A DNA stretch of 64,000 nt from Ophiocordyceps camponoti-saundersi (nom. inval.) (taxonomy: Eukaryota; Ascomycota; Sordariomycetes; Hypocreales; Ophiocordycipitaceae). Position 1 is the first letter of the stretch. Each line of letters starts with the position of its first letter. The translations under genes were made by a program, and so were the position numbers. Location: positions 1-64,000 of the forward strand of contig PDHQ01000011.1 of the NCBI GenBank assembly GCA_003339415.1. Direction: 5' to 3'. The notes under the pieces were generated by a model. That model saw only the letters and a list, made by a program, of their open reading frames with translations. It was not told the origin of the DNA and searched no databases. Below, in pieces: positions 15,282-25,527 of this stretch.

Positions 15282-16254
15282 ATGCGTCCCTCAGCGGTAT
15301 TAGCTCTCGCCTCCTGCGCAATCCTAACCAGCGCTGCCCCGGCTCCAGCCCGACTCGGTGCCGAGTATGATCAGGATGCCTTCGATTCACTATCAGCCTA
15401 CTTCAAAGTGATTGCTGCAGGGATGCAACAAGCGCAATTACTATCCGGATTCTCCAACTGTGATTTGTCCAAAGCGCAGATGCCGTCGGGTTCGTGGTTC
15501 CTCGCCTCTCAGCATCGTCTACAACAGTTCACTAACACGGCGATAAAACGACGATAGGTCTCTACGGTCTCCCAGCTCCCGAAGCAGGGCTCACGGTGCG
15601 ACACGTAGCCGTCGGACGCGGCACGCAAAACTACACATGCTCAGGCTCCAGCTCCAGCGCGCCCGTAGCAGCCGGAGCGGTAGCGACGCTCTTCGACGCC
15701 AGCTGCGTCGCCGTCCTGTTTCCGAACCTACTGCAACGAATCCCCGCCATGGCAGTCCTCCTAGACGTCGGCGGCGACGAAGAGGGTCAAGCGGGCGGCA
15801 GCAGCAGCGTGCTGGAGGAGTCGGGGAAACACTTCTTCACCGACCGATCAACAGCCTTCTTCGACCTCGACACGTCAACGCGAGACCTCGGCAAGGCGCC
15901 CTGCTCAAAGGCAAACTCGGCCGAGGCGCCCGCCACAGCAGGCCGAGGTCGAAGCGGCGAAAAGGCCGTCGCCTGGCTTCAGCTGAGGGCCAAGGGCGGC
16001 GCCACCGACGGCATCAAGGAGGTGTATCGGCTCGCTACGGCCGGTGGTTCTGCGCCGGCTACGTGCGAAGGGATGCCCGCTAGTTTCGAGGTTCCCTACT
16101 CTGCGGTGTAAGTCACCCGTTCGATATTATCCCAGATGAGCTCTTGGACTGACGGGTCGATGATAGTTATTGGTTCTGGCAAGGGAGAGCTGAAGAGCGG
16201 AGATGCGATGATGACGGAGAAGGGAGAGGCGATGGCGAGATGGATAGGGATTGA
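15282..16254 (+). CDS. Secreted DUF3455-family protein
   Basis: Extracellular protein of unknown function, 281 aa. Exons are 15282-15489, 15558-16107 and 16167-16254; introns are 68 and 59 bp. A signal peptide is clear (MRPSAVLALASCAILTSAAP, cleavage near residue 19). The first junction gives SGLYGLPAPEAGLTVRHVAV. The DUF3455 core follows: RGTQNYTC, ESGKHFFTDRSTAFFDL, then EKAVAWLQLRAK and EVYRLATAGGSAPATCEGMP. The 59-bp intron reconnects YSAV to YWFWQ, the usual family terminus. About 26 extra charged residues then precede the stop, unlike the short end I expect for the family. If the last intron were retained, translation would stop at 16109-16111. It stands alone on + between the CASP and uL22 genes. 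Confidence 0.88.
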
Positions 16255-16936
16255 TCATGAGGCGGATCTCGGTTTGGCATTTTCTTCTTCTGTTTTTCTT
16301 CTCTTCTTCTCTTCTTTTCTCTCTTTCATTGCCTTCTCTTCTTTGATGACGGGCTTATTTTTGATGACGACATATACCCCCCTATTTATTTAGTAGCGTG
16401 GCATGAGGCGTATGGTAGTACATTTCTTTGCAGTTTATCATCTTCGTGATGGTTCATATATCATGGACTGGCCGAGTGAAGAAAGGGGGAGGAACAGGTA
16501 GTCATAGAGAGGCGCAAGTATCAAGATGACCTCGATCTCAGAGGGGACGAGATATTCATCAACTTCAAACCCGTCTTTCTTCACTCATGCCGCAGGATGA
16601 AAGGCACTCAGGACTTTCTGAACAGGCAACGGCTCGACATTAACCACGACAACTCGGATGTTGAAAACAGTGACCGCATCGTAGTTCTGACCCCGGGTCA
16701 GATTGATGGCATGGGTGCTGATGCACCATCGCTTGATTCTTTCTTCGTTTTTAATTCCTCCTCAAAGACTACACATCGTAGCCTCGAGGTTCAGAGAAAT
16801 GTGGCACGCCAACGTCCCTCAAAATACCGTGCTCCGCCGTAGCCTGCCATTCACCGAGATGATAGCCGTCAAAGTACCCCTCAAACATGCCCAGATTCAG
16901 ATTCACCCCTTTGCCCGGAACCTGCGCCTTCTTCCC
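16255..16936. other. Convergent intergenic region
   Basis: This contains the 3' flanks of the DUF3455 gene (+) and the ribosomal protein gene (-). There is a TTCTT-rich segment at 16278-16345. No gene is supported. Confidence 0.7.
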
Positions 16937-17756
16937 TTACGCAGCCGCCCGGAGAGCCTGGCGGATACGAGCACCACGCTGTCTCGAGTTGAGGCGGAGC
17001 TCCTCGCGGCCAGCGACTGACTCGGACTTCTGGACCACCTCATCGCCCTCGGTGAGAATCAATTCGATGTGGCAGGGGTTCGACATGTACGGGTTGATCT
17101 AAGAAAGAAAAACTGTCAGTGAAGAACCAGCACCTTGTGGACAGAAACTCGACGTACGCGGCCGTGAGCACGGTATGTTCGGCGTCGCTGCTTGGGAGCC
17201 TGGTTGACTTGAATGTGCTTCACGATCAGGGCGCCAGTGTCAAGGCCTTTGGCATCGGCGTTGGCCTCGGCGTTCTTGAGGAGATCCAGCAGGAACTGGG
17301 CCGACTTGACGGGCCATCGGGCCTTGGAAACGCCAAATTGCTTGCCTTGAGGGAAAACAGAGATCAGCTCGTCATCTCTCCGTGACGCAGATGCGGCACC
17401 GAGATTTCAAAGCGTACCCTGAGCGCAGCGGCCGGTGCTGCCGGCATATCTTCGCATGGGGACAGCCTCCTTGTGTTCCTTCACATTCTCGAGAAAGGCC
17501 ACGGCGCGCTGCAGCTTCCAGCCATTGATAGCCTGAGCCGTCTCGCGTGTGTTTTTGAAGGAGACGCGCAGATAGGATCCGCGAGCGCGGGCCGACTTGG
17601 ACGACTGGATCTCGGTCGCGGCGTATCGAACCTGAGGTGGACTTGTCGTCAGCCAGCTGTGCGGACCGGACCAAGGATGAATCGCATCGGCTTCAAAAAG
17701 AGGTCCTCGCTCTCACGGAAGTCGGATACGAAATAGAGGGGGTTTCAGCTCACCAT
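16937..17756 (-). CDS. RPL17: 60S ribosomal protein L17 (uL22)
   Basis: Large-subunit ribosomal protein lining the exit tunnel, 188 aa, the normal length for the family. Four exons: 17756-17754 (the ATG alone), 17631-17418, 17345-17158 and 17098-16937; introns are 122, 72 and 59 bp. The first donor GTGAGC follows the ATG directly and the next exon supplies [20 protein letters not shown]. Later blocks are [55 protein letters not shown] and [20 protein letters not shown], and the protein ends in the basic [11 protein letters not shown]. Introns at the very start are common in fungal ribosomal protein genes. It shares a 510-bp promoter with the fibrillarin gene, also a ribosome-biogenesis factor. 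Confidence 0.96.
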
Positions 17757-18266
17757 CTCGACGGCTTAATTGTGGTGATGGATTCGATAGAGAGAGAGGG
17801 ACTTGGAGTTTGACAATTTCTGAAGTTGCCCTTTGGCTTACAAATTTTGGGGAACTGTTAGGGTTCTGCTGCCCTGCCCTTCGCACCGACGGAGGGTACG
17901 TATCCTCGCAGAGGGACTTGAGATGGGGATCGGATCAGGATCGGACCGAGCTAAGCAGTAATTGGCTACAAAGCTATGCTTGTGGGGCCGACCAGCGGAA
18001 AAAAACCATCCTTACAAAGAAAAAAACTTGCAGCGCAAGAAAAAATCTTGAACCAAACGAAGTGCAGCTCGAGCCTTGCAGCTGAAGCTCTGAGATCAGG
18101 ACTCGAACGATCGCGCAAAGTCTTGAGATCAGGGGCGAAAGAAGAAAAGGACAGCCTAAATAACAGCTGTCACCTGCTATCGTCATCTCAAGAACTCGGT
18201 GCTAACAGCCTTTCTCTGTTTCCGAACCATCAGCTCGACGGCAAACCAGCTCCGCCAGATTCCGAC
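17757..18266. promoter_or_regulatory. Bidirectional promoter of uL22 and fibrillarin genes
   Basis: Both start codons face outwards from this 510-bp segment. TTAGGGTT at 17858-17865, about 100 bp upstream of the uL22 start, matches the Tbf1-type box known from ribosomal-protein promoters of several ascomycete yeasts. A 10-bp direct repeat, TGAGATCAGG, occurs at 18091-18100 and 18124-18133. A-rich tracts lie at 17997-18050. Co-regulation of the two genes is inferred. Confidence 0.6.
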
Positions 18267-19414
18267 ATGGGACTCGGTTTTCGAGGAGGCCCCCCGCGCG
18301 GCGGCGGCGGCATGAGAGGAGGTCGTGGTAGCTTTGGTGGTGATCGAGGTGGCCGTGGAGGTCGTGGCGGCTTTCGCGGTGGTCGGGGTATTTCCCCCCC
18401 CTCTCCCGCATGGTTGCTGTTTCTCTGCGCTTCATCAGTTTCGCTGACTTGATGATATTAGGTGGTCCTCCCCGAGGCGGTTCTCGCGGTGGCTTCTCAC
18501 GAGGCGGCGCTCGCGGAGGTCGTGGCGGCCGAGGCGGTGGCCGTGGTGGAAAACCTGGCATGGGGAAAGGCGCCAAAGTCATAATCGTGAGTTTTTCTTT
18601 TGTTCCTGGTGAAGAAGGAATCCGCGCTAATCAAGATATAGGAGCCTCATCGTCATCCCGGCGTCTTCGTTGTTCGCGGCGGCAAGGAAGACGGCCTCGC
18701 GACGCGCAACCTGTGTCCCAACGAGTCTGTCTACGGGGAGAAGCGCATCTCCCACGACGACGTTGTCAAGAACGACGACGGGACGACGACAACGACAAAG
18801 GTCGAGTACCGCATGTGGAATCCTTTCCGCAGCAAGCTTTGTGCTGCCATCGCTGGCGGCGCCGATGAAATCTACATGCAACCTGGCTCTCGCGTGCTGT
18901 ATCTCGGCGCCGCTTCTGGCACATCCGTGTCCCACGTCTCGGACTTGGTCGGCCCTACCGGCTACGTCTACGCTGTTGAGTTCTCCTCGCGGTCGGGTCG
19001 GGATCTGATCGCCATGGCCTCGAAGCGGACCAACGTGGTGCCCATCGTCGAGGATGCCCGTCAGCCGACTCGGTACCGGATGATTGTACCCATGGTCGAT
19101 GTTATCTTCGCCGACATTGCTCAGCCTGATCAGGCCCGTATCGTCGGCGTCAACGCTCACTGGTTCCTCAAGACAGGTGGTGGCGTGCTCATCTCTATCA
19201 AAGCCAACTGCATCGACTCAACGGCGCCTCCGGCCGAGGTCTTCGCCAACGAGGTGAATAAAATGAGGGCTGAACAGATCAAGCCTAAGTTCCAGTTGAC
19301 ACTCGGTGAGTCTTTTTGTTACCGTCATGCTGCTCATGTTGCTTACTGGAGGCAGAACCTTTCGAGCGCGATCACTGCTTGGTCGCGGGTGAGTACCAAC
19401 GATACAAGTCGTGA
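18267..19414 (+). CDS. NOP1: Fibrillarin, nucleolar rRNA 2'-O-methyltransferase
   Basis: Catalytic subunit of box C/D snoRNPs, methylating pre-rRNA in the nucleolus; 322 aa. Exons are 18267-18387, 18462-18586, 18642-19305 and 19356-19414; introns are 74, 55 and 50 bp. Residues 1-~80 form the Gly/Arg-rich (GAR) domain, split by the first intron. The methyltransferase domain follows: [20 protein letters not shown], then [15 protein letters not shown], the AdoMet loop region [20 protein letters not shown], and [16 protein letters not shown]. The end reads [16 protein letters not shown] plus EYQRYKS. The last residues depend on not using an alternative GTGAGT at 19389. It is divergent from the uL22 gene. 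Confidence 0.95.
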
Positions 19415-19910
19415 AGCAGGCTCCCGTCTCTTCTAGGACGGTTCCCTGCTCATCTTTGATTGCCCCGGAGCATTACGGCGATCGGAGTCGTTTTGGCACG
19501 ATCTAGGCTTGCATGTTGTCGGTCTCGACGAGCTTATGACTGGATCTGTTGGTTGTTTTTTTTTCCCTATCTCGGATGTAGGTGGCTTTACTGAGGCGAG
19601 AGGGCGTTATAGGCATGACTGAATCTGCGCTCGCCGTTGGCTTGTGAGCAAATAGGCGAGGAAGCAAGTGCTTCTTCAGCCGTTGCTCTTTGTGTCTCAC
19701 ATGGGTTGTTAACCCCTTTGAAGATTCTTTAGCTGTAGAATCTTGAATTGACGACTCTTTTCCCTTACAGTGAAGCGATCTATTTCATTTCAACTATATA
19801 ACGACTGACTCTTTTCCCTTGCAGTGAAGCGAGCTTCTCCATCTATATAACGAACTGACTCTCTTCCCTTAGAGTCACGCGATCTTCTCCAAATATACAA
19901 CGGCACGTCT
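19415..19910. other. Intergenic region with degenerate tandem repeat
   Basis: This separates the fibrillarin (+) and FAD-oxidase (-) stops. Apart from the repeat at 19750-19901, nothing is recognisable. Confidence 0.6.
19750..19901. repeat. Three-unit degenerate tandem repeat, ~50-bp period
   Basis: Three units begin near 19750, 19803 and 19852. Each reads roughly GACTGACTCTTTTCCCTT, then RCAGTGAAGCG or AGAGTCACGCG, then a TTCTCCA-like part, and ends in TATATAAC or TATACAAC. Unit lengths are about 53, 49 and 49 bp, with clear divergence between units. Confidence 0.75.
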
Positions 19911-21924
19911 TCATTGGGCTCTGCAAAGACGACCGTCCTGACGTTTCTGCCATCCTTCGCTCCCGATACAAGGCGTGCACCAAAAAACATCATCGGGGTC
20001 AACGGCCTTCTTTATGGCTAACAGCCGCTCGTAGTTGGACCCCCAGAACGTGTGCTGCCAGTCTCTCTCGAACGGCAATGCCTATGAGTTGCAGACATAC
20101 ATACGTCGTTAGGATATCGATATGTCGCATCCAGTAACATGAAAGACAGGATCCAAACCTCGTTGATATACGCTCCCGAGTCGGGCGTCAAGTCCCGAAG
20201 AGGCTGGTACGACTTGTCGAGAATGTTGATTACCTCGCGCTCGGCCGTCTTGTTCAACGGCGGGAATTCGGCGGCGAAAGCTCCTTTTGTTCAGCAGATG
20301 ACTCTTTGCAATGGGAAACTCCGGACACACACCAGCATGCACATAAGCTCGGCGCCAGGCTGGATGAACGGCGTTTCCTCCCCGCGGCTTTGCCTCGTGG
20401 ACGCCCTTGCCGGCGACGGTAAAGAGAGCCTGGATTCCTTTGGGCTCATTTGCTGCTTGGAGGGCTTCCCGGATGGCCTTTGGATCACTGGTGAGCGCCT
20501 CCTTGTCCAAGAGTCGCGACACTATATAACGGCTTATACCGCCGGTGGTGCCGTCATAGTGGACGTTGAACCAGGCCAGAAAAGAGGGATAGTCGGTGCT
20601 TTGGAGGTATAACGTCGCCTTTCCGGGCCATCTGGCATTGAGCGTGTCGTTGATTGGTTTGAAGATGGTATTTACCGTGTTCGGATCGTCCAGGTTCAGC
20701 ATCGTGTTTGAGCCGCCCGTCACGCCGGCCATCCCTGGGGGCAAGCCTGGGGCGGAAGCGCGGTCGAGCGCGGATTTGCTGATGAAGTTTGCTCCGGAGA
20801 GTCCCGAGTCGGAAAGATAGGGAAGCTTGGAAACGACATAGGCGATGAGGTCCCATAGATGTGCCGCCTTGGGATCCGTGGCGACTATCCACCTGACGTG
20901 GCTCACCCTGACCTCGGGATGAGTTGACATTGTGACTTTGGTGATGACGCCAAAGGTCGAGCCGCCGCCCTGAACTCTTGGGGTTAGTCGGACTGTCTTA
21001 TTGTTTGTTTCCTTCTCGTGAGATACCTACGCCTCTCAGAGCCCAGAAGAGATCAGGGTGGTGAAACTGGTTGACGGTAAGGATGTCACCGCTCGGAGTC
21101 ACGACTTCGATTTGCAGGACGTTATCGACAGCCAGACCGAAGTGAGGCGACAGATAGGAATGGCCACCGCCTGAGATGTATCCTCCAAAGCCAACAGACT
21201 TGCCACCTCCCCCGACCAGAGTCTGCTGGTGTCGATCAGCGACCCGGTAGGCATCGAACATATGAACGCCGGCGCCGACTGTCATGGCATTTCCGCGAAT
21301 CGTCATCTTCTGGTTGTCGGGGCAGTCGAGGTCGAAATGGTCGGCGTGATATTCGATGTCGTTTAGGTGACGCGTCCAGATGGATAATGCGCCGGGGCCG
21401 ATGGAACGACCGATGAAGTCGTGACCGGTGTTTTTGACGACGAGTCTGATACGATGCTTCTTGGCTGATGGCTCTTGGTTAGTAGCTGTCCGACAGGAGA
21501 GTGTATGTGTGACGTGAACGTTACCGAAGTCGATGCCGGCCTTGACGTGATCCGCCGTCGACGCGTTGATAACATACGGAGGATAGCCCTGACTGCTGCA
21601 GGGGAATCTCGGATCCGGCAGACAGCTGTAGTTGGTGAACTGATCCCACATGACGGAGACGGCATCCTCCGAGTGCCACTGGTAACTAGTCCAGTCCATC
21701 TTCAACTTGGCGCACGTCTCGGTGATGGTGCTCTGCGTATGACATGCTGCTCCGGGGGGAGGGTCGGAAGTGAGGAGGCGTCCGTTCAGGGTGCGGTTAA
21801 GTGTCGTCCAGACACGCTCTGAAGGCCAATCTTCGTCTCCGGGGAAGATTTTACAGTCTGTGGTTGAGGCGAGGCCTGTACCTGCGAGGCTGTAGACGAG
21901 AAACAGTGGTGGCGGGAGCTTCAT
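19911..21924 (-). CDS. Secreted FAD-linked oxidase (VAO/BBE family)
   Basis: Probable extracellular or secretory-pathway flavoprotein oxidase, 588 aa. Five exons: 21924-21525, 21464-21031, 20969-20333, 20283-20159 and 20081-19911; introns are 60, 61, 49 and 77 bp and all phases close. A signal peptide is present (residues 1-19, MKLPPPLFLVYSLAGTGLAS). The FAD-binding PP-loop region RLVVKNTGHDFIGRS contains His148, the usual site of covalent 8-alpha-histidyl FAD. The second loop, LVGGGGKSVGFGGYISGGGH, lacks the Cys that bicovalent berberine-bridge-type enzymes carry, so single attachment is likely. The BBE-like C-terminus FWGSNYERLLAIKKAVDPDD and FWCTPCIG is intact. The substrate is unknown. 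The neighbouring P450 gene on the same strand suggests, but does not show, a shared pathway. Confidence 0.9.
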
Positions 21925-22808
21925 TGTGGTGTCGAACTGAGGCTGAGGAGCTGGATACCTTTACGGAGGTGAGGGCATCTTACGAAGAGAGTGAGAGCGG
22001 TATCACCATGATCAGTAATCTTGTACAGTGAGGAAATTGCTTGTCTGTGATTGGATTCATGTTGAGCAGGATTATGGTTATAAACTTGTGATGGATAGGG
22101 GATAAGACTGTCTGGGATGAAGCGCTCAATGATTCTTCAGGGCACTCGATACCGAGTGATAGCGATGGATAATCGAGGATGTGATAGGATCGTCTTCATT
22201 TGAGTTCCTCTCTCCTCTTGTTTCTGTAAGAAGCTGAGTCGTCGTCTCGTAAGGTTGACTGCCTCCCTCCCCAACGCCCTCCCTGTGGCACAACTCAACA
22301 ACGGCAGAGGGGGGATCAAGACGGTTGAGGTAGACGGTTCATAGAATGTGATGTCAGCCACGTGCTAGTTGAAGGTTCCATCTACAAAGACAATGACGAG
22401 CGCGTCAGTCTCAGATCCTGTGATGCCCTTCAGTGTCACCGTGATGGATCAACGGGCTCGGCGTCTATGTACATACACATGAAAAGGTCAGTATATAGGC
22501 TGTAAGTGGCATATTGCCATGACGTTAACCAACGTCTCGACTCTACAGATACCTCTCTATCTGCCTACAAGGTAATCCATCCTTCGAGATGAACATGTTA
22601 TTAGTATGGTAGAGAAATTACATACAAAGACTTTTGAGCATAAGAGGTTAATAGGGTTAGGGTTACCCCCCCTTCTTCTCCTCCAGATATTTATCATCAT
22701 GATGACCATCATCACCACTTATGCAAGGGAATAACGCTCTGCGCCTCCCTAAAACGAGTCCCTAAAACGGGGTATTACACCATCATCCCTATTTCCCTTC
22801 CCCCCCTA
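21925..22808. other. Intergenic region with interstitial telomere-like motif
   Basis: This is the promoter side of the FAD oxidase and the 3' side of the P450. TAGGGTTAGGGTTA occurs at 22652-22665, two TTAGGG units. CCCTAAAACG-type direct repeats lie near 22748-22770. No gene is supported. Confidence 0.65.
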
Positions 22809-24560
22809 TTACGTCTCACGACGCCTAAACTCGAGCACGGCGTCCGGACTAGGCGACTTGGTCATGACGATGGAAAGAGGCTTGGGCCTCTCGTCTCCGC
22901 TACGAAGACGTACGTCATACGCGAGAATAAAGCGGGCGAGCACGAGCTTGATGACGTTGCCAGCGAAGAAGCGGCCGGGACAGGCGTGGCGACCGGCGCC
23001 GAAGTTGACGTAGGTGTCGCCTATGGCGGTGAACTGCAGCCTGTGGTTGGCCTTGGCCGACTGCTGGCGTAGACGGTAGAAGCGCAGCGGGTCGAAGTGG
23101 TCGGCGTCGGGGAAGAAGCGCTCGTCGTGGGCGATGCCGGCTAGGGGGGCGACGACGCGTGTGCCGACGGGGAGCTGGGTGCCGTCTGAGAGGCTGATGG
23201 GCTTCATTACTTTGCGGAGGAAGGAGACTGTTCATCCCCCTTTAGTTGTTGCTCGACGTCGACGATATGAGAGAGAGAGAGAGACGGATAGACTCACCAA
23301 TGTTTCCGCGCAGCCGCTGCACCTCCCGCATGAAGCTGTCCATCTTCTTCAGCTTCGCCATGCTCTCCTTGCGCGTCCAGCCATCATCCGCCTCGAGAAC
23401 CTGCCGAGCCTCGTCACGCAGCTCATCCTGCACGGCCGGGTGAGCAGCCAGGTCGTAGATGCACTCGCACAAGAGTCCGGTGGTGGTGTGAATGGAGGCA
23501 GCGGCGATGACGAGCTGCAGCTCAGCCTGCGTCTGCAGATCGGCCTTTTCCTCCTCCGGAAGGGCCTCGACGAGCCACTGCATCAGATCGTTGGGCGTCT
23601 CTCCGCACCCAGTCGGTTCATCGAGGTGGCGCAATCGCTGCTCGAGCACGGGCCGTATCAGCTCCTTGGCCATGTCCATGTCTCGCCGGATCTTGCCCAG
23701 GTCGGAGACGAGGTACTGCGTCAGCGGCCGGGCCCATTCGGGGAATATCTGAAGCTTGGCCCCGGCCATGAAGACGTGGACGGCGAAGTTGATGCTCGTG
23801 TCCATCCAGCGCTCTTGACGGTTGATGTCGGGGCCGACGAAGGCCCGTCCGCTGAGGCGAGCGACTGCTCGGAGGGCGAACGGGTGCCATTTGACGGCCG
23901 TCCAGTCGTCGCAGGCGGGGAACTCGGTGGCGATGATGTAGTCGAGCTCTTCTTTGAGCTGGGGAGCGAGCTTGACCAGGTTGTGTGTCAGCCGGGTTCG
24001 CAGGAGCAGCGTCAGGAGGTCGGCGTTATGGCCCGGCGAGAACTTTGTGTATTTACTCTGAAGGGCCTGTAGATTCTCTGTTAGAGAGGGAACCTGTTGC
24101 CGAGTTGTAGTGAGGGAGAGAGAAGGGGGGAGAGGATAGAAGGGGGGGATGCTGTGCTCACGTCCGAGATGGCCTCCTTGGCGCTCAAGATATCCTCAGG
24201 TAAAGCCTTGAGCTCGCCCACGTAATTCGAGGGCAAGACTAACTGCGTGCCCTCGGTGCCTCTGATCTGGTAGACCTTGTCCTGGAACATGCGGTAGCTG
24301 TCCTTGATCAAGGTCTCGGCCGAAAAGATCCATCTGGTCTTGGACGCCTTGTAAAGCGGAACGGTGATGACGCAAGGTCGCTTCCAGGATTGCGTCAACC
24401 ACGCGATAAGGAGTATGGCGACGACGACGACGTAGTAACTCAAGCGTGAGCCTGTTGCTGCTGCTGCTGCTGCTGCTGCTGTTCCTGCTGCTGCTGGAGC
24501 TTGATTCGTTCCATGCGTCTCGACGGCAGAGTGCCACGCCGCGTCCGACAGGTTGAGCAT
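22809..24560 (-). CDS. Cytochrome P450 monooxygenase
   Basis: ER-anchored heme-thiolate monooxygenase, 528 aa, normal length. Exons are 24560-24162, 24066-23298 and 23227-22809; introns are 95 and 70 bp. Start ATCATGCTC was chosen because upstream in-frame sequence lacks another ATG. An Ala-rich lead with eight Ala (a GCT/GCA repeat) precedes the membrane anchor YYVVVVAILLIAWLTQSW. I-helix region LVIAAASIHTTTGLL has Thr-Thr but not the acidic residue of the usual (A/G)Gx(D/E)T motif. The ExxR helix is EVQR, PERF region FDPLRFYR, and the heme loop FGAGRHACPGRFFAGN has Cys472. The general pattern resembles fungal P450s of terpenoid and other specialised pathways (ent-kaurene-oxidase-like group), by inference. 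It lies next to the FAD-linked oxidase in the same orientation, 884 bp upstream of it. Confidence 0.92.
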
Positions 24561-24770
24561 GATGATACCAGCAGCGAGGAGAGTGAGAGGCGCGCTCCAG
24601 GCCGTCTGGCAGGTGTTCCTGACACCGGATATGGATATGGCTGGGGAGAGGAGAGCGGCATGTGGATGTTGACAGAGACAGCGAGGCCCGAGGACCAAAA
24701 ACGGGCCAAGCAGACAGACAAAGGAAGGGGAGAAGGTTTTTGTTTAAATCGATGACGGACTTTAACGTCT

Positions 24771-24816
<46 letters not shown>

Positions 24817-25495
24817 GTCTCTCACTCTCACCTTCACCCTCCTTGCTCCCCTTTTCTTCGGGCGAAAGGGGGAGGGGGAGGCGGCGACGTCGCGAGACGA
24901 GCACGGACACCAGCTGAAAAGAGAGGCGGGCTTTTTCCCTCTCCCAACGCCGCCAGCGGAGTAGAAGAAACAAGGTCAGAAAAGAGCCATTTGTGGTAGA
25001 GACAGACAGTCAGTCAGTCAGTCAGATAGATAGACAGAAGAAGGACTCGAGAGGGCGTCGGAGGGCGTCGGAGAGAAAAAAAAAAGAGGTTAATAAGGGA
25101 AAAAAACAGAGTCAGACGAGAGTCACAGAGATGATTAAGAAGCAGAGGAGGAGGAGGAGGAGGAGGAAGAAGAGACAAGGGCTTGAGAATTACGGAGATA
25201 TGGATGGCGCCGACTTGTGAGTGAATTCGTCGTCGGGGCCAGCCACCTCCGACAGTTTTGAACGGCGGAAACTGTTGCAACCGAATTCTCCTGCATACCG
25301 GGTTCGATCTCCGAGCATGGGCCTCCTCTCTTCTCTCCCCACCACCAACCCGGACATCCTGGTTCAGCAAGGGCACAAGGGCCAGATGAAAGGAAGGGTA
25401 TGTATATGTATATGTATATGTTCCTTGAAGGGGAGATGACATATTGAGAGAGAGAGAGAGCTGGATTAGAAGATTCAGCCTTCCAAAGAGGGAAT

Positions 25496-25527
<32 letters not shown>

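Noticed and set aside
17372..17674. 100-codon minus ORF overlapping the uL22 exon 2
   Set aside because: It runs in a different frame from the clear uL22 coding frame and has no family match.
23134..24072. 312-codon + strand ORF
   Set aside because: Antisense of the P450 exon 2; the P450 motifs fix the coding strand.
25295..25320. tRNA-like GGGTTCGATCTCC
   Set aside because: The flanks do not pair as a T-arm and no acceptor or anticodon stem could be drawn.
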